Assembly (NCBI RefSeq): GCF_004125265.1
Contig: NZ_RDTE01000003.1
Location: 6,572,001-6,636,000, forward strand
Direction of reading: 5' to 3'
Length of the DNA stretch: 64,000 nt
DNA from: Streptomyces lydicus
GTDB taxonomy: Bacteria; Actinomycetota; Actinomycetes; Streptomycetales; Streptomycetaceae
Position numbers and translations under genes: made by a program. The notes below the pieces were generated by a model. It saw only the letters and a list, made by a program, of their open reading frames with translations, ran no database searches and was not told where the DNA came from. Below are positions 46,827 through 54,974 of the stretch, piece by piece; position 1 is the stretch's first letter; every line of letters begins with the position of its first letter.

Positions 46827-48281
46827 ATGACGGAACGACCGCCGCACCACACCCCCAACCGCCAGCTCGCCGCGCTCATCGCCGAGGCGGGATTCTCCAA
46901 TGCCGGGCTGGCCAGACGGGTGGATCAGCTCGGCATCGAGCACGGCCTCGATCTGCGGTACGACAAGACGTCGGTGACCCGCTGGCTGCGCGGCCAGCAG
47001 CCCAGAGGCACCACCCCCGCCCTGATCGCGGAGGTGTTCACCCGCCGGCTGGGGCGCCGGCTGTCCGCCCAGGACCTCGGCCTGGACGCCTGTGCGCCGG
47101 TGTACGCCGGGCTGGAATTCGCCGCGAGCCCCAGCGAGGCGGTGGACATCGTCAGCGGCCTGTGGCGCAAGGACTCCGGCAGCCACGCCGAGCTCCGCAA
47201 GATCGCCTTCACCCCGGCCGGGCTCGTGGTGCCCAGCCGCGACTGGCTGATCGGGCGCGCCGACGAACGGGTCGCCCGCGGCGAGACCAACGGCGACGGC
47301 GCGGGCCGGGTCCCCGCCCAGGGCCGGGTCACGGTGCCCCGGCAGCGCCGCACCGACCGGGTCGACCGCACCCAGGGCTCCAAGGTCACCTCCGGCGACA
47401 TCGCGGCGCTGCGCTCGGTCGGCGAGCTGTTCCGGGCGCTGGACCACGCCTACGGCGGCGGCCACGCCCGCCAGGCCCTGGTGCGCTATCTGGAGCACGA
47501 GGCCGAGCCGATGCTCCGCGGCAGCTACGGCGAGGCCGCCGGCCGCCGGCTCTTCGCGGCCGCTGCCGATCTGACCCGGCTGGCGGGCTGGACCTCGTAC
47601 GACATCGCGGCCCACGGGCTGGCCCAGCGGTACTTCGTCCAGGCCCTGCGGCTGGCCCAGGCCGCCGGGGACCGGGCGTACGGGTCCTACGTCCTGGTGA
47701 CGATGAGCCGGCAGGCCGTCTACCTGGGGCACGGCAGGGAAGCCGTGCAGCTCGCGCGGGTCGCCCAGCAGGGCATCGGCGGCAGCGCGCCGCCCGCCGT
47801 GCAGGCGCTGCTGCACTCCGCGGAGGCACGCGGCCACGGCGTCCTGGGCGAGGTCCGGGCCTGCACCACGGCGCTGGCCCGTGCCGAACGGGCGCTGGAG
47901 ACCGTCCGCCCCGGTGACGAGACTCCGTACTGGGCCCGCTTCTTCGACGAGGCGCAGCTCGCCGACGAACTGGCGCACTGCCACCGCGATCTCCAGCAGT
48001 ACCGCGCCGCCTCCCAGCACGCCGAGCGCTCCCTCCAGCTGCGCGCGGCCGGATTCGCCCGCAGCAGGCTCTTCTGCCGGGTGGTGCTGGCGACCGCGCG
48101 GCTGGGCCTGGGGGAGCTGGAGCAGGCCTGCACCCTGGGCGCGGAGGCGGCGCTCCAGGCCTCCGAGATGCGGTCCGTACGGGCCCATGAGTACGTCAGG
48201 GAGTTCGAGCGCCGCCTGGAGCCCTACCGGGACGCGGCGGCGGTGCGCGGATACCGCGAACGGGTGGCGGCGCTGGGCTGA
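46827..48281 (+). CDS. NsdA-like regulator (HTH plus TPR)
   Basis: The predicted protein has 484 residues. NRQLAALIAEAGFSNAGLARRV opens an XRE-like HTH, then LRYDKTSVTRWLRGQQPRGT is its recognition part. The long remainder contains repeated helical pairs (AQRYFVQALRLAQAAGDRAY, AVQLARVAQQGIGG, RAASQHAERSLQLRAAG) of TPR type. The order resembles the Streptomyces NsdA/NsdB pleiotropic regulators, which influence antibiotic production and sporulation; the exact orthologue is not certain. It is divergent from lipB, with no operator recognised. Confidence 0.82.
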   Translation: MTERPPHHTPNRQLAALIAEAGFSNAGLARRVDQLGIEHGLDLRYDKTSVTRWLRGQQPRGTTPALIAEVFTRRLGRRLSAQDLGLDACAPVYAGLEFAASPSEAVDIVSGLWRKDSGSHAELRKIAFTPAGLVVPSRDWLIGRADERVARGETNGDGAGRVPAQGRVTVPRQRRTDRVDRTQGSKVTSGDIAALRSVGELFRALDHAYGGGHARQALVRYLEHEAEPMLRGSYGEAAGRRLFAAAADLTRLAGWTSYDIAAHGLAQRYFVQALRLAQAAGDRAYGSYVLVTMSRQAVYLGHGREAVQLARVAQQGIGGSAPPAVQALLHSAEARGHGVLGEVRACTTALARAERALETVRPGDETPYWARFFDEAQLADELAHCHRDLQQYRAASQHAERSLQLRAAGFARSRLFCRVVLATARLGLGELEQACTLGAEAALQASEMRSVRAHEYVREFERRLEPYRDAAAVRGYRERVAALG

Positions 48282-48363
48282 GGGCGGGCCGGCCGCCGGC
48301 CCTTGGGTGAGAGCGGGACCGGCCGCCCGGCCGTCGGGGTGAGGCCGGGCCCGGCCAGCCGGT

Positions 48364-49815
48364 TCAGGCCGCCCTGGGCAGGGCGTCCGGTTCCGTGGTG
48401 AAGGCCGGCAGCCCGAAGTCCTGGAGGAGCGCGCGGGCGGCGCGGCGGCCCGAGTTCAGCGCTCCCTGGAGCGTGCCGGTGTCACGGTGATCGCCGCACA
48501 CATACAGGCCGGAGAGCACCCGCACCGGCCGCTCCGGGTCGTGCGGCGCCGGCATCGCGGGGACCGCATACGGGTCGTGATGGGCGGTCAGCAGCTGCCA
48601 GTCGTCGGTGTGCGCAGCGTAGATCCGGTCGAGCTGGGGGCGGACCGTCTTGTCCAGTACGGACAGCGGCAGCATCGCGGCGGCGCCGAGCACGGTCGTG
48701 GTGAGCAGGGACCGGCCCGGCGGCGTACGGGAGGGGTCGATGGCGCCGGCGGCGTAGCTGTAGGCGACCGGACCGTCCGTCGGGAGGATCAGGGCGGTGT
48801 CGCGGGACTGCGCGGCGCGGCCCCCGTCCGCCGCCGCGGTGTGGTGCAGGACGGCGACCGGGTGGAAGGCCGGCACCCGCAGTCCCGGCAACAGCTCGGC
48901 CGCCTCCCGCGCGCCGGTGGCCACCAGTACCGCCCGGCAGGGGATATGACCGTGCTCCGCGGTGCTGACACCGGTGGTGGAGACGGCGGTGACCTGCACG
49001 GATGTACGGACCGTGCCGGGCGGCAGGGCGGCGGCGAGCAGTTCGGGGACGGCCCCGGCGCCGCCGGCCGGCAGCCACAACCGGCCCTGGGCGTAGGCGC
49101 GCAGCGCCGCCGCCGCGCCCCGGCTGGAGCCGCGCAATTTTGGATCGCACAGCAGCGCGGTCAGCAGGGGTCGCAGGAACGCGTCGTGGCCGCGGTGCGG
49201 GAAGGCCGGGCGGCTCGCCAGGGCGTCGTGGATCGGACGGTCGGCGGGCGGGGCGTGGGGGGCGAAGGCAGGGGGCGCGGCGGCGGTGTCGGCGGCGCGG
49301 CGGTCCGTACGGCGGTCGATACGGCGGACCGGGCGGCGGTCCGGGGGCGGTGCGGCCCGCCCATCGGTGAGGCGGACGGTCTGACGCTCCGTCCAGCGGT
49401 CCGTCCGGCGTTCCGTACGGCGTTCCGTCCTGCGTTCCGTCCTGCGTTCCGCGCGGCGGTCGGCGCGCGAGAGGGCGCGGGCCGCGGACAGCGCGCCCTT
49501 CGCACTCCGGGGCGCGCTGACGCGCTGCGCCCGCTGGCCGTTGTGGACGCTCAACCCGGGCGCGAACGGACGGAGCGTCAGATCACCGAGGCCCGGGGTA
49601 CGGCACAGATCCGCGGCGGAGACGGCCAGCGGCCGGCCGCAGCGGTCCAGCCGGAAGCCGTCGAGATGGTCGGTGGCGGACCGGCCGCCGATCCGCGGCG
49701 CGGCCTCCAGGACCGTGACGGACACCCCGGCCCCGGTCAGATGGCGGGCGGCGGCGAGTCCGGCCGGACCGGCCCCCACGATGACGACGTCCACGGCCGA
49801 TGCGGTACGCAGCAC
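48364..49815 (-). CDS. FAD-dependent oxidoreductase with Arg/Thr repeat insertion
   Basis: The predicted protein has 483 residues. [21 protein letters not shown] starts the FAD-binding Rossmann domain, with VLEAAPRIGGR after it, and GLYVCGDHRDTGTLQGALNSGRRAARALL ends it, as in amine oxidase/phytoene-desaturase-like flavoproteins. Residues about 122-180 hold an insertion of ERRTERRTERRTERRT and variants, encoded by 12-bp tandem repeats. GTG 49815 has GGGAGGGG a few nt upstream and is preferred to ATG 49839. No substrate can be named. It is convergent with the NsdA-like gene. Confidence 0.82.
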   Translation of the reverse strand: MLRTASAVDVVIVGAGPAGLAAARHLTGAGVSVTVLEAAPRIGGRSATDHLDGFRLDRCGRPLAVSAADLCRTPGLGDLTLRPFAPGLSVHNGQRAQRVSAPRSAKGALSAARALSRADRRAERRTERRTERRTERRTDRWTERQTVRLTDGRAAPPPDRRPVRRIDRRTDRRAADTAAAPPAFAPHAPPADRPIHDALASRPAFPHRGHDAFLRPLLTALLCDPKLRGSSRGAAAALRAYAQGRLWLPAGGAGAVPELLAAALPPGTVRTSVQVTAVSTTGVSTAEHGHIPCRAVLVATGAREAAELLPGLRVPAFHPVAVLHHTAAADGGRAAQSRDTALILPTDGPVAYSYAAGAIDPSRTPPGRSLLTTTVLGAAAMLPLSVLDKTVRPQLDRIYAAHTDDWQLLTAHHDPYAVPAMPAPHDPERPVRVLSGLYVCGDHRDTGTLQGALNSGRRAARALLQDFGLPAFTTEPDALPRAA

Positions 49816-49938
49816 ATGCCCCTCCCGAGGTCGGTCCAACGGCGGCGCACCCCGTCGTGCCCGGTGCCGCCATGGGGGATACCGAGATGAGGCGTGCGAG
49901 GTCGGCAGAAGGGCGGCGGTCCGTTCGAGAGGGGGCGT

Positions 49939-49966
49939 CCAAGGGGCGCGTCCACGCGCCCCTTGG
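49939..49966. terminator. Strong stem-loop
   Basis: CCAAGGGGCGCGT, CC, ACGCGCCCCTTGG: 13-bp perfect stem, 2-nt loop, located 225 bp downstream of the TIGR01777 gene's stop on the minus strand. It may be a terminator of that transcript. Confidence 0.6.
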
Positions 49967-50023
49967 CCAAAGCTTCCCGTGTGGCCCCGCGGCTATGCCG
50001 CCCGGACGACGGTGTGACGCGGA

Positions 50024-50091
50024 CGACTCCGCGGTGCGGGCGACTCCGCGGTGCGGGCGACTCCGCGGTGCGGGCGACTCCGCGGTGCGGG
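50024..50091. repeat. Four perfect 17-bp tandem repeats
   Basis: CGACTCCGCGGTGCGGG occurs four times with no change at 50024, 50041, 50058 and 50075. There are no spacers, so it is not a CRISPR array. Confidence 0.9.
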
Positions 50092-50191
50092 CGACGGTAG
50101 GACGCGCATGACTCGGGTAGGACGCGAACGACTCCCCGGTGCGGACGGCTACGGAGCCCGGGAACCAGGGGCGTCGTCCGGGTCCGGAGCG

Positions 50192-51079
50192 CTACGCGGC
50201 GGCCCGGACCGCCTCGATGATGCGCGGACGGTTGAACGTGAACCCGGAGTCCAGCAGCCGCCGCGGAATGACCCGCTGACTGCCCAGCACATCGCCGGCG
50301 AACTCGCCCAGGGCGGCCCGCAGGACCGGCGCCGGCACGGTGAACAGCGTGGGGCGGCCCAGGACATGGCCCATCACGGCGGTGACCTCGCGGTTGGTGA
50401 CCGGCTCCGGAGCCGTGAGGTTGACCGGACCGGCCAGGCCCTCGGTGTCGATGAGGTGGCGGAGCGCCCTGATGTGGTCCTCCAGGGCGATGAAGCTCCA
50501 GTACTGGCTGCCGTCGCCGAGCCGGCCGCCCAGACCGAGCCGGAAGACGGGGAAGAGCCGGCCCCAGGCGCCGCCGGACCGTGCCACGACCAGACCGGTG
50601 CGGGCGAAGACGGTACGGATGCCCGCGTCCTGGGCCGGCTTCGCGGCGTCCTCCCAGGCCACACAGACCTCCGGCAGGAACCCGTGGCCGGCCGGCGCGC
50701 TCTCGTCCGTCGGCCGGTCGCCGGTGTCGCCGTAGTAGCCGATCGCGCTGCCGCACACCAAGACTTCCGGCGGGGCGTCCATGGCGGCGAGGGCCGAGGC
50801 GAGGGCCCGGGTGCCCAGGACCCGGCTGTCGCGGATCTCCTGCTTGTAGGCGGCCGTCCAGCGGTGGTCGCCGACCCCGGCGCCGGCCAGATGGACGACG
50901 GCCCCGCAGCCGGCCAGCCCGGCGGTGTCGACCTCCTGGCGCCCGGGGTCCCAGCGCACCTCGTCGGCGGCCGCCGGCGCCCGCCGTACGAGCCGTACGA
51001 CGTCATGGCCCTCCGCGCGCAGAGACCGTACGAGCGCCGTGCCGATGAGCCCGGTCGAGCCGGTGATCGCGATCCGCAT
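50192..51079 (-). CDS. TIGR01777-type NAD-dependent epimerase/dehydratase-like protein
   Basis: The predicted protein has 295 residues. MRIAITGSTGLIGTALVRSLRAEGHDV is the extended-SDR Rossmann GxxGxxG. VVHLAGAGVGDHRWTAAYKQEIRDSRVLGTRAL and VLVCGSAIGYYGDTGDRPTDES are characteristic of TIGR01777 proteins (YfcH-like/SDR39U1). VNLTAPEPVTNREV and GSQRVIPRRLLDSGFTF complete the C-terminal DUF1731. The physiological substrate is unknown. ATG 51079 is used; the longer frame is not coding. The gene is followed by repeats. Confidence 0.88.
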   Translation of the reverse strand: MRIAITGSTGLIGTALVRSLRAEGHDVVRLVRRAPAAADEVRWDPGRQEVDTAGLAGCGAVVHLAGAGVGDHRWTAAYKQEIRDSRVLGTRALASALAAMDAPPEVLVCGSAIGYYGDTGDRPTDESAPAGHGFLPEVCVAWEDAAKPAQDAGIRTVFARTGLVVARSGGAWGRLFPVFRLGLGGRLGDGSQYWSFIALEDHIRALRHLIDTEGLAGPVNLTAPEPVTNREVTAVMGHVLGRPTLFTVPAPVLRAALGEFAGDVLGSQRVIPRRLLDSGFTFNRPRIIEAVRAAA

Positions 51080-51164
51080 GGAGCCATACTGCCCGCAACG
51101 AAGGACCGGTGGTGGCACCCGGGGGCCGGAGCCCGCCGCGCCCCGGTGCGAACCGGCCCCGTTG

Positions 51165-51683
51165 CTACGGCCGGAAACGGTCCCAGAGGGTGGGGAAGCG
51201 CTCCGCCATGCTCCGGTCGTCGTCGAAGTCCAGGTACGTGCCGACCGGTTCGCGGGGCGGCGCGGGCAGCCCCAGGTCCGGCATCACCCCGCCGGTCAGC
51301 TGCTCGTACGCCTCGTCGGCGGCGTAGCCCACCTCCTCGGCGTCGCCGTCCACCGCCTCGTCGAAGTCGTCCAGCAGCTCGGCGAGCTGGTCGGGGTCGT
51401 GCAGCGCGCCCTCGAAGACCTCCCGGCCCTGGGCGATCAGCCAGCAGCGGAAGTAGTCGAAGGCGTCGTCGCCGGCGCCGCCGAGCAGCACCGAGGCCGC
51501 GGCCCACAGATCCCAGGAGTACGCCCGGTTGTAGCGGGCCTCGAAGTGGCGGGCGAAGTCCACGACGGCATCCGGGTCGAGCCCGAGGAGCCGCTCGACC
51601 AGCGCGTCGGCCTGCTCCTCGGGGTCGCCCGCGGCGGCCTCGCGGGAACCGTCGATCAGTTCCCAGAACTCCGTCTCGTCCAT
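51165..51683 (-). CDS. DUF4240 protein
   Basis: The predicted protein has 172 residues. MDETEFWELIDGSREAAAGDPEEQADAL and VVDFARHFEARYNRAYSWDLWAAASVL, then DDAFDYFRCWLIAQGREVFEGALHDPDQL, are the DUF4240 signature. It is strongly acidic. No catalytic motif is apparent; some DUF4240 proteins accompany polymorphic toxin immunity, but nothing here supports that. It lies 85 nt upstream of the TIGR01777 gene on the same strand. Confidence 0.85.
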   Translation of the reverse strand: MDETEFWELIDGSREAAAGDPEEQADALVERLLGLDPDAVVDFARHFEARYNRAYSWDLWAAASVLLGGAGDDAFDYFRCWLIAQGREVFEGALHDPDQLAELLDDFDEAVDGDAEEVGYAADEAYEQLTGGVMPDLGLPAPPREPVGTYLDFDDDRSMAERFPTLWDRFRP

Positions 51684-51829
51684 CACCGCTCCAGCATCTG
51701 CCCTGCCGGCGCCCGTCGCATGCGGAGTACCCCGGATGCGACGGGGTCCGTATCCGGATCGGTGACCTGGCGGGCGCGCCGCTGACGGGGTGTTCGGACC
51801 GGGTTCGCTCACCGGGCCGGCGCCGCCGT

Positions 51830-51854
51830 GTGACCGTCCCAAGAATCACTCGTT
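51830..51854 (+). promoter_or_regulatory. Conserved promoter-like element upstream of sigma-like paralog 2
   Basis: The block opens GTGACC and ends GAATCACTCGTT, identical at 22 of 25 positions to the element at 16498-16522 upstream of paralog 1. It lies 62 nt before ATG 51917. GTGACC-n15-CGTT fits an ECF-type promoter. Confidence 0.6.
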
Positions 51855-51916
51855 GGACGGCGTGCAACGACCGAACGACGGCATATCCACCATTTCGCGA
51901 AGGGCTGTTCCAGGCC

Positions 51917-53827
51917 ATGCCCATGGACGAACGCACCCGGGCCGATGTCGAACGGGCCGAGGCGGCCCTCGTCGAGCACTATCCACGGCTCGTCCGCCTC
52001 ACCTACCTCGTCCTGCCCCCGTCGACGGGCCGCCACCGCCGGGTCCTGACCGCACACGGCCTGGTCCAGCGGGCGCTGCCGAGAGCGCGGCTGCGCCGGC
52101 CGGACGGCGGACTGCCGGCACAGCGCGGCCCGGCGGCCGAACCGGGCTACGACATGGTGCGGCTGCGGGCCCTGCGGCTGGCGCTGGCGTATGAGGGACG
52201 GCCCCTTCGGGGACCGGCGGCCCTGCCCCAGGTCTGGGGCCTGCGGCTCTTCCCGCGGGTCGGCGGCGCCGAAGAACTCGCCCTGGACCAGGCGCTGTCC
52301 ACGGTGCCGGCGTCGGTACGCGCCGCCCTCGGGCTGTGGCATCTGGAAGGACTGGACGAGGACGCCGCACGCAGCGTGCTGGCACGGGCCGGGGTCGAGG
52401 AGCCCGATGCGGCACAGCGGGCGGCGGCGCAGCTGGACCGGGAGACGGAGACGGGCGCCGCGGCCCTGCTGAATTCGGCGGAGTTCGACCCGTGCACGGT
52501 GCAGACCCGGCCGACCGACCTGCTGCGCCGCCGGCAGCGGGTGCGGGCGGCGATCGCGCTGGTGGCCGTAGTGGCGGTCGGCGCCGCGGCGGCCGGGCTG
52601 GCGCGCGGCGACGGGGACCGGACGGGGCGCCCACCGACCACCGCGCAGCAGGCGCTGGACCCGGGCCGGCTGCTGCGCACCCCCAACGAAGAGTGGACGG
52701 ACACCTCCCGGGTGGACTTCACCGCCTGGCCCGTCCGCGGCCGGCAGGCCGGCGACCGGGAGCTGCTGGCGCGGGCGCTGCGGGTCTGGGCGGCGCCACC
52801 CGCCGACGCCCGGATCATGGCGTCCGCGGGCACCTCCACCCGGCCGCCCGACCACCCGCCGCAGCTGCTGTACGCGGGCCAGATCGACGCCGTGACGGTC
52901 GTGGTCTTCTACGACGGCGAGCGGCTGGTGCGCTACGCCGAGCCCGAAGGCGCCACGCCCACCCTGCACTTCGCACGGGTCGACGACGCGGATCTGACGA
53001 CCGGTGCCGCGCTGGTGATCGGCCGCGGCAACGGCTGGATGCGTTATCTGCTGGCGCCGTGGGTCTCCGACGTGGGCGTCCGCGACCTGCTGGCACCGGC
53101 CGCCCCGGTGCACGGGCTGCATGTCACGCCGGACGGGGTCACCGACCGCATCCCGGTACCGCCCGAGGGGGGCACCGGCTGCGGACACTGGCCCGCGGCC
53201 CAGTTCCGGCCCTCGACCCGGATCGCGGGCACCGGCGTGAACCCTCCCTTCCTGCTGACCGACCTCAACGACCTCGTCCCCGTCCACCTCACCTCCGTGC
53301 CGCCCGGCGGCGCACCGGCCGCCCAGGCGGGCGAGGCGACCGGCACCCCGGCCCTGCAGGGCTGGGCCCGTACGGCCTGCTCGCTCGGGGCGCTGCGGGG
53401 CGCCGGCGTACGGTCCGTCGACAACTGGGCGTTCGCCGGCCAGCGCCTCCCGGAGGACAGCGGCAGCGCGACCTGGGTGTGCAGCCGTGCCGACACCTGG
53501 CGCGGGCCCGGCAGCGTGACCCTGCATTTCCTGCCGCCCGCCACCCGCCCGGACGGGCCCGGCCGGATCGCCGGACGGGCCGGGGACACCGCCGCCTGCA
53601 GCCGCTTCGGATCCCCCGTGCTCGGGAACGTCCACTGGCGGGCGCAGTCCGGCAAGTGGTACCTGCTCGCGGCCGGCAGCCAAGGGGTCGGCGGCATCGA
53701 CGCCACCGGCGGGGTACGGGTCTCCGGCCACACGAACACGCTCACCGCGCCCGCCGGGAAGAACGCCCCCGACGAGGTCGTCGGACGGCTGCGGAGCGGG
53801 GGGACGGTGCGCGCGCTCCGTCCGTAG
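51917..53827 (+). CDS. ECF-sigma-like domain fused to a membrane anchor and ectodomain (paralog 2)
   Basis: The predicted protein has 636 residues. VERAEAALVEHYPRLVRLTYLVL (about 11-33) mirrors paralog 1. Further shared blocks are PQVWGLRLFPRVGGAEELALDQAL and NSAEFDPCTVQTRPTDLLRRR. ALSTVPASVRAALGLWHLEGLDEDAARSVL resembles sigma region 4. A membrane helix (AAIALVAVVAVGAAAAGLA, about 211-229) leads to the ectodomain with LLAPWVSDVGVRDLL, GWARTACSLGALRGAGVRSVDNWAF and SATWVCSRADTWRGPGSVT. The fusion of a sigma-like head to a transmembrane sensor-like tail is unusual. ATG 51917 is chosen; ATG 51923 is equivalent. No anti-sigma gene is adjacent. Confidence 0.75.
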   Translation: MPMDERTRADVERAEAALVEHYPRLVRLTYLVLPPSTGRHRRVLTAHGLVQRALPRARLRRPDGGLPAQRGPAAEPGYDMVRLRALRLALAYEGRPLRGPAALPQVWGLRLFPRVGGAEELALDQALSTVPASVRAALGLWHLEGLDEDAARSVLARAGVEEPDAAQRAAAQLDRETETGAAALLNSAEFDPCTVQTRPTDLLRRRQRVRAAIALVAVVAVGAAAAGLARGDGDRTGRPPTTAQQALDPGRLLRTPNEEWTDTSRVDFTAWPVRGRQAGDRELLARALRVWAAPPADARIMASAGTSTRPPDHPPQLLYAGQIDAVTVVVFYDGERLVRYAEPEGATPTLHFARVDDADLTTGAALVIGRGNGWMRYLLAPWVSDVGVRDLLAPAAPVHGLHVTPDGVTDRIPVPPEGGTGCGHWPAAQFRPSTRIAGTGVNPPFLLTDLNDLVPVHLTSVPPGGAPAAQAGEATGTPALQGWARTACSLGALRGAGVRSVDNWAFAGQRLPEDSGSATWVCSRADTWRGPGSVTLHFLPPATRPDGPGRIAGRAGDTAACSRFGSPVLGNVHWRAQSGKWYLLAAGSQGVGGIDATGGVRVSGHTNTLTAPAGKNAPDEVVGRLRSGGTVRALRP

Positions 53828-53975
53828 GCGCCGGACGGAAGGCGTCGGGCGGATCGCTGTACGGCGGCCGGTGAATCCCGGGCAGGCGGCCGGTGAATCC
53901 GGACAGGAGATGTCGGGTTTCCCTGCCACGGTCGCCGTGTACGGATGCGAGCACCGACAGCGAGGAGTGGCGTAC

Positions 53976-54896
53976 ATGACGGGACAGCGGGAACTGGCGG
54001 GACGGGTGGCGCTGGTGGCCGGGGCGACCCGCGGGGCCGGGCGGGCGATGGCGGTCGAGCTGGGGCGGGCCGGCGCCCTGGTGTATGTGACGGGCCGGAC
54101 GACCAGGGAACGGGTCAGCGAGGTCGGCCGGGCCACGGAGACGATCGAGCAGACCGCGGAGCTGGTGAGCGCGGCGGGCGGCACCGGTATCGCCGTACCG
54201 ACCGACCATCTGGATCCCGCACAGGTCAAGGCGCTGACCGAGCGCATCGACCGGGAACAGGGGCGACTGGACGTACTGGTCAACAGCGTCTGGGGTGGCG
54301 ACCGGCTGATCGAGTTCGACACCAAGCTGTGGGACCTCGACCTGGAGAACGGGCTGCGGATGTTCCGCCTCGGCATCGACACCCACGTCATCACCAGCCA
54401 TTACGCCCTGCCCCTGCTGATCAGGCGGCCCGGCGGTCTGGTGGTCGAGGTCACCGACGGCACCGCCGCCTTCAACCGCACCTACCGGGGCAACCTCTGC
54501 TTCGACCTCACCAAGAACGCGCCGCACCGCATCGCCTTCGGTCTCGCCGCCGAACTGAAGGACCACGGGGGCACGGCGGTCTCGCTCACCCCCGGCTTCC
54601 TCCGCTCCGAGGAGATGCTCGACCACTTCGGGGTGACGGAGGAGAACTGGCGCGATGCGGTGGCCGAGGAGCCGCACTTCGCCATCGCCGAATCGCCGGC
54701 CCTGATCGCCCGCGGCGTACGGGCGCTCGCCGCCGACCCGGCCAAGGAGCGCTGGAGCGGCCGGTCGCTCTCCAGCGGGCAGCTGGCGAAGGAGTACGAC
54801 TTCACCGATACGGATGGCTCGCGGCCGGACTGCTTCGGTTACTTCGAGGAGGTCGTCTTCGGGGGGAAGGAGAGCAGCGCGGAGGAGTACCGCTGA
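53976..54896 (+). CDS. SDR-family oxidoreductase with Phe in the Tyr position
   Basis: The predicted protein has 306 residues. GRVALVAGATRGAGRAMAVELGRAG is the TGxxxGxG-type NAD(P) motif and DVLVNSVWGGDRLIEFD covers the NNAG-like region. At the catalytic site, GNLCFDLTKNAPHRIA has Phe176 where Tyr of YxxxK is expected; Lys180 is kept. ALTERIDREQGRLDVLV and AVSLTPGFLRSEEM match a known Streptomyces SDR group. ATG 53976 has GAGGAG 8 nt upstream; earlier in-frame Mets are not used. Without Tyr its hydride-transfer acid/base is questionable. Confidence 0.82.
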   Translation: MTGQRELAGRVALVAGATRGAGRAMAVELGRAGALVYVTGRTTRERVSEVGRATETIEQTAELVSAAGGTGIAVPTDHLDPAQVKALTERIDREQGRLDVLVNSVWGGDRLIEFDTKLWDLDLENGLRMFRLGIDTHVITSHYALPLLIRRPGGLVVEVTDGTAAFNRTYRGNLCFDLTKNAPHRIAFGLAAELKDHGGTAVSLTPGFLRSEEMLDHFGVTEENWRDAVAEEPHFAIAESPALIARGVRALAADPAKERWSGRSLSSGQLAKEYDFTDTDGSRPDCFGYFEEVVFGGKESSAEEYR

Positions 54897-54974
54897 CGGA
54901 TCCCGCTGACGGCTGCTGCTGACGCGGGCCGGTTTCGGTTGGGGGCCGCCCGCGTCGGAGCACCATCCGGCGGA

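Larger units (their letters stand above)
49816..50191. other. Intergenic region with hairpin and tandem repeats
   Basis: This 376-bp gap holds a 28-bp inverted repeat (49939-49966) and four 17-bp tandem repeats (50024-50091). Remaining sequence shows no gene. Confidence 0.6.

Noticed and set aside
50024-50091. CRISPR array
   Set aside because: Tandem 17-bp units have no spacers, and no cas genes are present.
50051-51916. Extension of sigma-like paralog 2 upstream to 50051
   Set aside because: It runs antisense through the TIGR01777 and DUF4240 genes.
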